Below, piece by piece: positions 47,304-58,160 of a stretch of DNA of 64,000 nt. The notes under the pieces are model-generated. The model was not told where the DNA came from. It saw nothing but the letters and a program-made list of their open reading frames with translations, and searched no databases. Source of the DNA: Nageia nagi (taxonomy: Eukaryota; Pinophyta); assembly GCA_050084985.1 (NCBI GenBank), contig JBITNC010000001.1, forward strand, positions 177,196,001 to 177,260,000, given 5' to 3'. Within the stretch, counting starts at the first letter, position 1. The number at the start of each line of letters is the position of its first letter. Made by a program: the position numbers and the translations under genes.

Positions 47304-48313
47304 TTAAGGTGACTTGTTTACATCAATATCTAACCAACTAGGTACAATTGAAGAGTCCTCTAGATCATCAACATCCTCATTAGAAGTAGATTCTTCAAGA
47401 AGTTCATTGAAATTTATATCCCTTAAAATTAACATTGCTTTATAAGATGGAGAGCAGAGCCTATAGCCTTTATGTTGACTATCATAACCCACAAAGATGT
47501 ATTTTTTAGCTCTTTTATCTAACTTCTCCCTTTTCTCAGAAACAATGTAGGAGAATGCTTCACAACCAAACACCCTAAGGTAAGAATGTTAGGTTTTATG
47601 TTTGACCATGCCTCAAAAGTAGTTTTATTCTAAATGACTTTTATGGGACACCTATTCAAGGTGTAAATAGTAGTGCTCATAGCTTCACCCCATAAAAAAT
47701 TAAGAAGATTACCCAACATGCATCTAGCCATCTCCATAATTATCTTGTTTTTCTTTTTGGTAACATCATTTTGCTAAAGAGTGTAAAGAATCATAAATTA
47801 TCTCTTGATTCTATACTTAGCAAAATAGTCATTGAACTCATTGTTGTTATATTTTTCCCTATTATTTGATCTCAACATATTGATTTTAAGGTTAGTTTGA
47901 TTCTCAACAAAGGCCTTAAAAACTTTAAAAGTTTCAAAGGTTTGATCCTTGTGCTCAAGTAGATGCCCAAAGGTCATCCCAATAAAGTCATTAATGAAGT
48001 TCAAGATATAAGATGCTCCTCCAAGTGACTTATTTTGAAATGGACCCATCAAATCTAAATTCATAAGTTGAAGAGGTTGAGATGCTCTTGTTGCCTTATC
48101 TTTTTCAAACTTTTGTCTATGCATCTTGCCAAGAATGTACTTCTCGCATAGACCAACTGAAGGAGAAAATGAAGGCAAACCTTCCAAAAGTTCTTGTTCT
48201 TTCATGACTTGAATAATCTTGTGGTTAAGGTTTCCTAAATGATGATGCCAAAGATTGCTTGATGGAACTTGATCCATAATGTAGAGGTTATCTTTGATAG
48301 ATCTTTTAACCAA
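47304..48313 (-). pseudogene. copia III integrase, broken
   Basis: The 47798-48313 frame starts in the pre-integrase zinc finger (LWHHHLGNLN...CEKYILGK) and runs into the core (LQLMNLDLMGPF and INDFIG). The block normally reading SDNGGEY is SNNREKY here, so the catalytic glutamate appears lost. The 47304-47573 frame gives the C-terminal FGCEAFSYI and KKYIFVGYDSQHKGYRL motifs. A frameshifted gap lies between the two frames. Copia order and motifs are unambiguous. Confidence 0.9.
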
Positions 48314-48343
48314 AGTGGCAAGTCCTTTCTTAATGCACTAAGA

Positions 48344-48600
48344 TTAAGAGTCAAACTCAAAAGAGTACCCTTTTCTAGCAACTTGGATCATGAAGAGAAG
48401 GTTCATACAAATCTTAAGAACATAGAGCATATTTTTAAGAACTTTTCCATGAATCAGCACACTTCTAATTCCTTGGACTTCAAGGGTAGAGTTATCACCT
48501 ATCATAACTACATCTTTTCTATACTTGTGAAAGTTATCAAACTTTTTCTTTTCAAAGCATAGGTGATTAGTGCACCTAGAGTCAACCATCTAATTAGATG
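48344..48600 (-). pseudogene. copia III aspartic protease, broken
   Basis: It reads VDSRCTNHLCFEKKKF, then DNSTLEVQGIRSVLIHGKVL and NMLYVLK, the copia protease and its linker. The active-site D-S/T-G triad appears as DSR, a change likely to inactivate it. It is continuous with the gag frame upstream. Confidence 0.85.
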
Positions 48601-49610
48601 AAAAAGAAAAAGACATGGAGTAGAGATCTACAATAAAACCAACATGAATATTCTTCTTTTCTTTAAATATTTTTACATTTCTATTGCCTTTCTTCTTTTC
48701 CTCTCTTTTCTTTTTGTAGCAATAAACTTTTTTGTGACCTTGAATACCATAATAGTTACAATTACCATCAAATTTTTTCTTAGGATATGGATTGTTTGCT
48801 TTTCCTTTTCCATATTTTTGCTTAAAGTGATTGTTGTTGCCATTATTCCTACTACTATAGTTATTATTTCTATTGTTCTTACTGCTATTGTAGCCATTGC
48901 CTCTTTTATCAAAACTTTTGAAAGAAGAAGGATAAGATTTATTTTGATGGTTAAACTTCTTCTTGAAAGGAGTTTTGATTGATTCAAAAGTAACATTATT
49001 ATCCTTAGAAGAAGAAATCAACACCTTATTATTAAGGGTTTTCTCATGCTTAAATAAGTGCCTAGAAAGGTTCTCAAGGGAGAAGACTTCTTCTTCATCA
49101 TCAAGCCTTGTTTTCATAACCATCACAAAATTTCCAAACTTTGAAGAAATGCTTTAAAGAATGATGAAAATCATGAACTCATCATTGATCCAATTACACC
49201 CATAAGCAACAAGTTGGGTCCTTAGGTCAATGATTTTGTTCAAGTAGATAGCTACATTTTCATCTTCCTATTGATAAGATTAAAGCAACTTTTGGAGAAT
49301 GGTAAAACTTCTTGAAAATTTTGAACCATGGTATATTTGCTTAAGCTTTTGCCAAGCTTTCTTTTCTGAGGTTGAAGAGGAAATCATCAAGAGCACATCA
49401 TCTAAAATTACATGGTAAATCATAGAGGTTGCCAACTCATTCTTCATATTGTAAGCCTCTAGTGCCTTCTCATCTATAGGAGGTACAAGGTTCTCATTCA
49501 CTGTTTGCCAAAGCTTCCTTGCCTACAATTTAGCTCTCATCCGTGGTTTCCAAATCTCAAAGTTGGAACCATCAAGAATGTGTTTGGGTAAAAAGGAGTC
49601 TCACATTTGC
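48601..49610 (-). pseudogene. copia III gag, broken
   Basis: N-terminal gag reads ILDGSNFEIWKPRM with a stop before ARKLWQTVNENL (about 49500-49590). Next come the helices of 49280-49501 (KKAWQKLKQIY), then the basic Asn-rich tail. The zinc knuckle CNYYGIQGHKKVYC near 48750 has Tyr at the second Cys position. The last frame (48590-49126) is open for 178 codons. Gag starts about 2.9 kb from the PBS. Confidence 0.85.
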
Positions 49611-49619
49611 TACACAAGA

Positions 49620-52276
49620 ATGTGAAATAATGAGCATGTGATTTAATAAACAACATTAAATTTAAAATTTTAACAAAGTAAAAAATACATGTTAATTTTA
49701 ACAAAAAAGACATGCATGATTTGATTCACAAGTGCAAATATTTTACAACTCAAATAACCCATGTACCCAAATACATTTCTCATCTCAAGAACTATAGATG
49801 TAGAGTAAAATTGTTGAGGCTTATTTTCTTATCTCAAATTAAGCCTTAACCTAGATGCCCATACAACAGGAGCCCAAGTAGTACCAATCCTCAACTAATT
49901 CACCTTGGTCAATTTTATACTCTCACAAGGAGAAGTACCTACTATTTTTAAAGGTTATGACATTTATTGGATTGGCAAAATTATTAATCTTAATTAGGTT
50001 TCAAGTTATCCTCTTAGCTTATCAGGATAATCCTTGAATGGATGTGCAAACATGTGGTATAACTACACACATGCCTATCCACCTATTGGAGTTATATCCA
50101 AACAATAGAAGACTTAGGGGCAATCGAGAAATATGAACTTTTCACCATTTGGATCATCAAACTTAAAAGCTCCAGTCTATCTATCCTCACCTCATGGTTC
50201 CCCAAACAAGTCATGTTATGAAATGTACATGCAGATGTGTTCATTTTAGGGGGTTGTTCATTTCAATGTTTGCATTTTTGATTGCATAAGAAAATAAATC
50301 AAAGTGCAAAATATGAAGTAAAAGAGCATAAGTAAAACATCATCCATTCAAAATTTAAGACTTAAGTGTCCAATTAGTTTTGTTTACTAACCTCTAAAGC
50401 GCATCTTTAGAACATTCCTTATTTGTATAAGTTCATTGCATTCTTATATAAGGAAAATAACTTAATATTTTATGCATCATTCCATAGCTTGAAAAAATTA
50501 AGTCAATATGCATCATTTCCTTATTTTTCATAAGCCATTCTTAGCATGCAATACTTAAATTTAAAACATAAGGAGCATGCATCATTTAACTTAAAAATTA
50601 AGTCCTTAAGCATGCATTATTAACTTAACAAATAAGTTCTAAAAATGTGCATTTATCTTAAAATTTTAAGTACTGAATATAAACATACAACTCTTAAACT
50701 TAAAAATTTAGTATGCATACAAGATAAAAAAAATTAAGTAAAAAAATTTATACAAATTCCCCCCTTTTTACCTAAATATTTATCCCTAAAAACTTGTATT
50801 CTAAAAACAATAGTAGACATAGATAAATTTTAAGTAAGAATAAAATTCCCCCTTTTTTAAGGTTTAAAAAAATTGCATGATAAAAACAATTATCTTCATC
50901 CATTCTACTATTTTTAAGTAAATATAAAATAATTCCCCTTTTTTTACTTAAAAATAGCACCCCCCCTTTAAGTATCATTTCCCCTTTCAACAAATCTTTC
51001 AAACACATTTACTTAAGTAAATTTTGCAATTTAAGTAAACTTCCTCAATAAAAAAAATTTACTAAGTAAAATTTTAAAAATAAATTAAATTTGATGATAT
51101 TCAACAAAAAGATAAGGGAAATTAATTTTCATCATTTAATTTTAACTTTACCTTTACCCCAAGAATGAACAACAAGTTAAGTTTATGGAGTAAGAAAAGA
51201 ATTTTAAATTCTTTGCAAAGTATTAATTGCAAAAGAAAAAGGAATACTTCACACCACACTCAAGTCATGATAAAAAAGGACTTGCGTGTAGAAAGGCAAA
51301 AAATATTAAATGCCTCTAAGTAATTCAACTACCAAAAAAAGGATGCCTAAAGAAGAGAGCAAAGAAATATCCAAAAAGAGATAGCTAGAGAAAAAATGTT
51401 CACACAGAGCAGAGAAGTAAGGAGGTGAGGGCAAAGTGAACATAAAAGGTGAGAGGGTGGAGAAAGACCATGATAGTGCATGTTAGGTGAAGTTTGGTAA
51501 TGGTTGTAGATTCAGTTAAACCAAAGCACCCATGATACCACACATTGGAAAGAAAAATAGACAAAATTTATAGAGTTTGGCAGGGGGAGGAGCAAAGCTC
51601 CCATGATGGTGCACGCTGATAAGGTAGCTACATGGAGGAGGGCCATCAAGTGAATGGCCACAAGGACCTTGTGATAAGTTTGCAAGCCTTTCTTAGGTGT
51701 AAAATAATAAAAAAAACAAGGGTTATGACTGTTGGGTGAAGAAGTAATAAGCAACGACTAGAGGGAAAGGATGTGGAGAGATATGTAGTGAACATTATGT
51801 TTGCTACATGGGTTCAAAAAACTACTTTGAATGCCATGATCTACAAAGTAGGTGAGAAAAAGGTAAGATGATGACCTGATGCCCCACTTCAGCCATGTGC
51901 TAAAAAAAATCACTTTTTTGGGCAAAGTAGCAGAGGGTAGTGCAAAGTATGCCCTTGCCATTTTGGTCTCAAAATATAGGAAAAGAAAGGATGAAAGTTG
52001 GGAGGAAAAAAAAGGCGGTCGGGTTGGTGTTGAGAGTATTGTTTTTGTAAAGAAAATGTAATCTTCTTACAATATAATACTCTATTTTTATTTAAAGAAT
52101 ATTAAAAAAAAATTCTAGCTCAAATAAAAAGGAACAGTATTGTACTTTACATACCAAATGAGAGTATTATTTGAACAAGGAAAAAAATAGTTTTTGTATA
52201 TACTATCCTTTCCATTTTTTTTTGGAATTAATAATATGCTAAGCAATGTGAAAATTTGCAACTAAAAAAAAGGTTA

Positions 52277-52330
<54 letters not shown>

Positions 52331-52516
52331 GCATCATTTATGCCCTTTTTTTGAAAAAAAAATGAACTATCACATATCAATAAAATATGTTAGTATTAAT
52401 TAATCCAACAAATAACAAAGAAGGAAGAAGTGTATACCTTCTCTTGAGTTTACCTCACCAAGACCTTAAAATTGAAGGAAGAAGAGCTTTTACACCAAGA
52501 GGAAGAGCTTCCACAT
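49620..52516. other. long leader of copia III between PBS and gag
   Basis: About 2.9 kb without recognised coding sequence. It holds runs of ttaagt/aaattt words (50400-51060), a purine-rich stretch around 51350-51480 and the (AT)n at 52278-52325. A captured fragment or a nested small insertion is possible, but I saw no clear ends. Confidence 0.5.
52278..52325. repeat. (AT)n microsatellite
   Basis: About 24 perfect AT dinucleotides, inside the copia III leader. Its length makes it probably polymorphic. Confidence 0.95.
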
Positions 52517-52531
52517 CTTGCTCTATTACCA
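52517..52531 (-). other. primer-binding site of copia III
   Basis: The minus strand reads TGGTAATAGAGCAAG two bases inside the LTR, matching the initiator tRNA-Met PBS (TGGTATCAGAGC) with small changes. Confidence 0.8.
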
Positions 52532-52533
52532 AA

Positions 52534-53026
52534 TGAGAGATTTGAACTATAAACTAAATAACTCTATGTCCACAAGATCTCATGAAAGCTCACAAAACAC
52601 ATCTAACTAACAATCTCATAATGATAACACAAGATGTAAGTGGTTCCTCCAACTAGAAGTACATCCACTAACTAGATCTCACTTCATTCACAAACATGAA
52701 TCTCTTACAATCCTCTTAATCTCATCTCCTACACTTCTATCCTATAGCATAACTTTACTCCACAATTGGTGTGTGATCACAAAGAGGGAGCCTTCTATTT
52801 ATAGGCCAAAAATCCCTCTTTGGATCACCCTTTTATCCAATGTACAAAAGTATGACATGCACATCCTTTTACCCAAGGGGCATGCTCATGACATGGAGTG
52901 TAGGACAAGTTACATTATCATATTCACTTAAATACTTAAGGTATCAAATGATACCCTTAAGTATTAGTGAACTTACATAGAATATTATTACATAACCTTT
53001 ACAATAATGCATTATACATTCCAACA
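52534..53026 (-). repeat. copia III right LTR (5' in element sense)
   Basis: 493 bp, collinear with the left LTR apart from small indels (for example loss of about 10 bp near 52610). The TSD CACCT follows directly. Confidence 0.93.
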
Positions 53027-53031
53027 CACCT

Positions 53032-54923
53032 CCACCTCTTTCCCTTTTAAAGGTAATGATATTTTTTTGTTCTTCTTTTCAAAGTCATATAATCTCATCA
53101 TTTATAAACCAAAATGATATGGATATCACTCTCATTCAATTCTATCAAGAAGGGAAATTGAAGCACATAATGCATATTTTATGTACTATAAATTTAGATA
53201 CAAACTACTCTATACACTAACATGTATTCAACTTATGTAGAGATACATCATCAACAATACCCTTATATGTGGAAATCTCCTCCATTCTCTCATCAATCAT
53301 ATCATACAGTTAAAAACATCATGAGCATTCACCAAAATTTTGCACTTGACATACATTCGATAAGTTTTTCTTATAGAAACTTATGTATGAATGGGTTAAT
53401 GATCTCTATAGAGGAGGAATACTTAAAGGTTTGATTCTCTCTCATATCCCTTATTCACTAGCACCTTGATTAGAATCATGAACCAACTAGATCCTGGGGG
53501 TTAGCTTTTCCAGTGAGAAGGGAGGGACAAAGGTTTTCATTGAATTTACCTTATCATCAGAGATTTCTCATGGAATATCATAATTTTATAATATAAAATA
53601 CATGGCTTTCCTTGATAGGAATTAACACTATTTAACCAAATATAATAAATAATAAGAGTTATCCAACCAAATCAATTCACCTTTCCTAGCATCCTAAAAG
53701 CAAGCACCAAACTGAGAGATTTACATCAAGGTTTATATGGATTTATATCACTTGTTGTGGTTGTGACTACCTAGGTAGACATGTATGCCAAATGTAGAAG
53801 CTTAGATAAGGCACACAAACTATATGATAAAATGCATGATGCAAATACAATTTTATGGAATGCAATGATATCAAGATTTGTACAAAATAAATACATTAAA
53901 AGGGCATACAAATTGTCTAAAAAAATACCTCATCGAAATGTAGTTTCGTGGAATGTAATGATAGTAGGATATGTACAAAATAGATTTTCTAAAACATCTC
54001 TAGATACTATTGATAATATATAATTATCAAGTGTAAATCCAAACTCTGCAACCTTTACCAATATTATTCCAACATGTATCACCATGAGAGCTCTTGAAAA
54101 AGGTATCAACATCCATCAAGGAGTAGTTGATAATGAATTTTCATCATATGTTATGGGTGTGAGTTCCTTGATATACATGTTTGCAATATGTGGAATAATA
54201 CACAAGGATCAAGAACTATTTGATAAGATGTATGATGTAGATAGTTTCATGGACTATAATGATCATAAGATATGTATAAAATGGATTTTTTAAAAAGGCT
54301 CTAAAGAATTTTAAGCAAATGCAATTACCATGTATACAACCAAACTTTACAACCTTCTTTAGCATTCTTCCAACATATATACCACCATGGGAGCTTTCAA
54401 ATAAGGTATTAATATCCATCAAAGAGTATTTGAAAATGGTTTTTCATTAAATGTTGTAGTTATGAATTCCCTAAGAGACATGTAGGAAAAATGTTTTATC
54501 AAGTGTAAATCCAAAATCTACAATATTTTCTAGCATTGGAGCAATTAAAGTAGATCGATTCCTATGTCATTAAAATAAATTTTGATTATGATGTGTACTT
54601 AATAAGTCCTATTGTTGCTATGTATGCAAAGTGTGAAGGATAGATGATGTACACTTATCATTTGATAAATTGCCTAATCTAAATATGATGACACATAAAA
54701 GATATCCATAAATCCAAAATTGGGTGTGTTGATGTATCTTATTAGTGCTTGTAGATCACTTAAGAATGTAGGTATAAGGAAATTTATAGCAACAATAATT
54801 TTTTGTTGGAGCCTAAATATGCTTCATGTTATGTTCTTTTAAATATTTATATTGAAGTGGACAATTGGGATGGTGTTCAAAGAGTAAGGACATTGATGAC
54901 AGATAGAGAAATCAAGAAGATAC
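53032..54923 (+). pseudogene. PPR gene copy B, central part with E-type end (interrupted by gypsy III)
   Basis: The 53781-54023 frame gives MYAKCRSLDKAHKLYDKMHD, then NTILWNAMISRFVQNKYIKR and RNVVSWNVMIVGY, three PPR motifs. Later pieces read MRALEKGINIHQGV and IYMFAICGIIHKDQELFDKM. Just before the break, 54800-54923 is open and reads EPKYASCYVLLNIYIEVDNW then DGVQRVRTLMTDREIKKI, the E-motif of PLS-class PPR proteins. The frame is cut there by gypsy III and resumes at 57991. Many stops; not functional. Confidence 0.85.
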
Positions 54924-55234
54924 TAATGTAACTCAAAAATTCACTCTATTTTTTATTAAGCTTCTAGGCTTAAAATAGGTAAAAATCCAAGTAATACCAC
55001 ATGGTTTTAGTACATGGTTTTGAATTTAGCCTCCACATGCAATTATTGTAAATTTAAAAATAAAAACTACACTTAAAATCTAAATTTGAACATGAAGATG
55101 AATGTTTTAGGCCTAAAACATGTCTCTAATGAGAGACATTACTAAATTGTAGGAAATTCAATTCTACATGATTTAAAAATAAGAGCACAAAACAATATCA
55201 GGATCAAAAATTATGTCCTCTACAAGGTACATCA
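54924..55234 (-). repeat. gypsy III left LTR
   Basis: 311 bp, collinear with 57678-57990. The internal flank (ttcttctctag, 55235-55245) is a purine run on the minus strand and can serve as the polypurine tract. Confidence 0.9.
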
Positions 55235-55599
55235 TTCTTCTCTAGTGAAAAAGAACTCAGCTCTTATGAGTTCAGCTAAATTGAAATCCTAAAGCTTTTG
55301 GTTATCAATTTTCTATAGCTTTGACTCTGAAACCCAAGTGTTAGCTAACTGTGGTAATCCTTCCCATTGAATTAGGTATTTATTGTAACTCCAATGTCTA
55401 GTGGTGATCAACTTCTTATCAAGCACTTGTGCAACATTATCCTTTTTCTTCTTAGGCATCTATCATTCCTAATTTACTATATCTTATAATTTTCCATCCT
55501 TGATAGTACCAATATACTAAAATAAATTATAAATATTAAAAATAGGTGAAATATCAAATTCATCAGGAAGCTCTACCCTATAAGCATTATCGTTGAACT

Positions 55600-55800
55600 T
55601 CTTCAAAATCTTGCAGGGTCAATTTTCTTAAGTTTTAGTTTGTTATATGTCCTCTTAGTAAATATTTCTTTTCTAAGATGAACTATGACCATATCATCCT
55701 CTTCAAACACTTTCGCCCTTCTATGTGCATTAATAGATTCTTTGTAGTGAGTATTACTACAATGTAATGTTTTTATCACTAACTCTTGCACTTTCTAAAT
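55600..55800 (-). pseudogene. gypsy III integrase C-terminal remnant
   Basis: It reads SNTHYKESINAHRRAKVFEE followed by DDMVIVHLRKEIF and TYNKLKLKKIDPARF. This is the conserved C-terminal region after the integrase core in plant Ty3/gypsy polyproteins (YK..AD..RR...F..GD.V.V.LRKERFP...Y.KL..KK.GP). No catalytic core is found upstream, so this is only the tail left by the deletion. Confidence 0.8.
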
Positions 55801-56109
55801 ATGCTCAACAAATGCTTTTGCATCATCACTAATTTGTTCCCCCATTGGTAACTCCTATAGTGTGACATCTTCATATTCTCTTAGTGACTTAGTTATTATT
55901 GTAGGTATAACCACTTCCTTTGTTTTTAGCTTCCTAGTTATTAAGGCATAATAGAATCTAGCTTCCTTGATCACTGTAAGAAACTCCTTCATTGCCAACA
56001 AGCTCTCACTTAGCCCATCCTCCTTCAAAGGTACAATAACTACCTTTACACCATCCTTCCAAAATGTATGAGTATTATTTCTACCATTATGGTCAACATC
56101 CCTATCATA

Positions 56110-56560
56110 TTACCAAGGTCTCCCTAACAAATGTAACATATATCCATCGAGATCACATCACACCACACTTCATCCTTGTAAGTTTTCCCAATTAAGTTAA
56201 CTAAACACCTCTTATCAATGGTCACTACATTTGTTTTCTTAATCCATGAAATATGGTAAGGGTTTGGATGCTTCTCACATTTTAGTTTTAATTTATCAAC
56301 CATGATATCGAAGACTAAATTTTTACAACTACCATCACCAATGACTATGTTACATACCTTTCCTCTTGATGTGCATCTAGTGCAAAAAATACTATTATGC
56401 AACCAAGAATCTCCATCATCTTCTGCTTGCATATTCATCTTCTCTAGAACGTTAAGATTTCTCCTTATTGTGAGAGTTTCACCCATGTATGGAGTAACTT
56501 CTATCTCATTCTCTTCCTCTTCTTCAACTAGAGTGATCCTAGCTTGTCCCCTCTCTTCAA
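56110..56560 (-). pseudogene. gypsy III protease-region remnant
   Basis: The 56124-56486 frame has CNIVIGDGSCKNLVFDIMVD then KLKLKCEKHPNPYHISWIKK and DEVWCDVISMDICYI. This is the aspartic-protease segment that precedes RT in plant Ty3/gypsy elements (the usual IDxGS catalytic block reads IGDGS). A frame break follows where the RT should begin. Confidence 0.8.
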
Positions 56561-56599
56561 CATCATATTGAGGACATTAAAATGCTTTATGACCTTACT

Positions 56600-57480
56600 C
56601 TCCACATCTATAATAGATGAATGGTTTTCATGGTCCAAACCTATCCTACCTCCATCATTACCTCTTCCTCTTTAGTATCCTCTTTCTATTTAGAAGGTAT
56701 ATTGACCTTGTCCTACCTGATCCTCCTTTCTAAAAAATATCAAAGATTCTCCTTTTGAAAAATTAAATCCACCACACCCTTTATTTTAAGAGGGTGTTGA
56801 TCCTTCCTTTCCCCCTCTACTAATCCTCTTATGCTTCTCCTCAGATTTTAGGTCTAGTTGGTATGCATCCTCTATAGTAAGAGTATAACAATGCATACTT
56901 ATCTCATCTTGAATAGAAAAACTTAGGCCATTCACATAACTCACAACTTTATGCTCATCCATCTCATTATGCTTCACCTGAATGTATAACTTGTAGAATT
57001 TATTTGTGTAATCTTTGATGCTCTATTCTTTCTATCAAAGATTCTAAAAGCTATGAAATAAGGTTTGAGAATAATATATAAGAATAAATTTCTCTTACAA
57101 CTTCTTGTTCATCTTAGCTCAAACCCATATCTTCTCTTTCCCCTTTCTTGTCACGAAACATGTAGATGATCCCACCAAATCAATGCATGCCCCCTCAACT
57201 TCATGCATGCAAGCTTCACCTTCTTATCTTTAGTAAGACTACTCCATTAAAAATATTTCTCCATGCTATTTACCCAATCAATAAAATCCTCTGGTTTCAA
57301 CCTACTATCTTACATTGGAACCTTGATCTTCATCCTACCTTGATTTACTTTTAGCCCTTCCAAGGCTTAGATCAAACTATTTTTTAAGCATTATTCTTCT
57401 ACTATAGGACATATTGGTTCTTCCTCCACCTTAATGTTAGGTTCATCTTCCCCAAACATGATCTCACTATCAGATCTCAA
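56600..57480 (-). pseudogene. gypsy III gag remnant
   Basis: The 56786-56977 frame reads DEHKVVSYVNGLSFSIQDEI followed by TIEDAYQLDLKSEEKHKR, the C-terminal gag block seen in plant Ty3/gypsy elements (YI.GL...I...L......T..EAY..A...EEK). Adjacent sequence gives degraded N-terminal gag. Stops are frequent. Confidence 0.75.
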
Positions 57481-57661
57481 ATTTGGGTATGCATTGGATC
57501 TTATCTCCCCCATGTGATTAATCACACTAGTAAATCATGTTATTTTTGCATGTAGATCCTCTATCTTCCTATTCATGTGGACATAATCACCCACTACACC
57601 TTTGCCTATACCTCTATCCTATCTTCTAGGCAACATCTTCCCTCCACTAGCGAGATCACAC

Positions 57662-57676
57662 ATGGTCTAATACCAA
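57662..57676 (-). other. primer-binding site of gypsy III
   Basis: The minus strand reads TGGTATTAGACC near the LTR end, close to the initiator tRNA-Met PBS. Confidence 0.65.
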
Positions 57677-57677
57677 A

Positions 57678-57990
57678 TGATGTAACTAAAAAATACACTC
57701 TATTTTTTATTAAGCTTTTAGTCTTTAAACAAGCTAAAATACAAGTAATACCACATGGTTTTAGCACATGGTTCTAAATTCAGCCTACACATGTAATTAT
57801 TATAAAGTTAAAAATAGAAACTAAACTTAAAATCTAAATTTAGACATGAAGATGGACATTTTAGGCCTCAAACATGTCTCCAATATGAGACATTACTAAA
57901 TTATATGAAATTCAATTCTACACGATTTAAAAAAGAATGGGCTCAAAATGATATCATGATCAAAAATTACATCCTCTACAAGGTACATTA
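57678..57990 (-). repeat. gypsy III right LTR
   Basis: 313 bp, begins TGATGTAACT and ends GGTACATTA on the plus strand. The TSD GATAC follows. Confidence 0.9.
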
Positions 57991-58160
57991 GATACCTAGA
58001 TGTAGTTGGATCAAAGTTGAAAAAAGAGGCACATCCTCTTCTTAAAGGATACATATCACACCCATAAACATAATAAATCTATATAAAATCAGAGAAATTA
58101 TGATTGAGATGAAGGCAACTTTCAGGTAGCAAGGAAACTATATTTCATTTCATTTTTTCA
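57991..58160 (+). pseudogene. PPR gene copy B, 3' remnant
   Basis: After the TSD the PPR E-motif frame continues: CSWIKVEK, following KKI on the other side of the insertion. This matches the KK.PG.SWIEV block of PPR-E proteins. The frame then decays. Confidence 0.75.

Larger units (their letters stand above)
44283..53026 (-). mobile_element. copia III: full-length Ty1/copia retrotransposon, 8.7 kb
   Basis: LTRs are at 44283-44784 and 52534-53026, flanked by a perfect TSD CACCT (44278-44282, 53027-53031). The PBS for initiator tRNA-Met lies inside the right LTR and the PPT inside the left, so the element reads on the minus strand. Gag, protease, integrase, RT and RNase H are all present in copia order but broken by stops and frameshifts. 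A gag-to-PBS distance of about 2.9 kb makes it longer than a typical copia element of roughly 5 kb. Confidence 0.95.
54924..57990 (-). mobile_element. gypsy III: internally deleted Ty3/gypsy element
   Basis: LTRs of 311 and 313 bp (54924-55234 and 57678-57990) are flanked by a perfect TSD GATAC (54919-54923, 57991-57995). Minus orientation follows from the PBS at the right LTR and the gag, protease, integrase order. Only gag, protease and the integrase tail are recognisable in 2.4 kb of internal DNA, so RT, RNase H and most of integrase are deleted. The outer ends read TA where TG would be expected, one-base decay at each. Confidence 0.92.

Noticed and set aside
48644-49157. Plus-strand frames over copia III gag, one hydrophobic
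   Set aside because: Antisense shadows of the Asn/Lys-rich gag tail.
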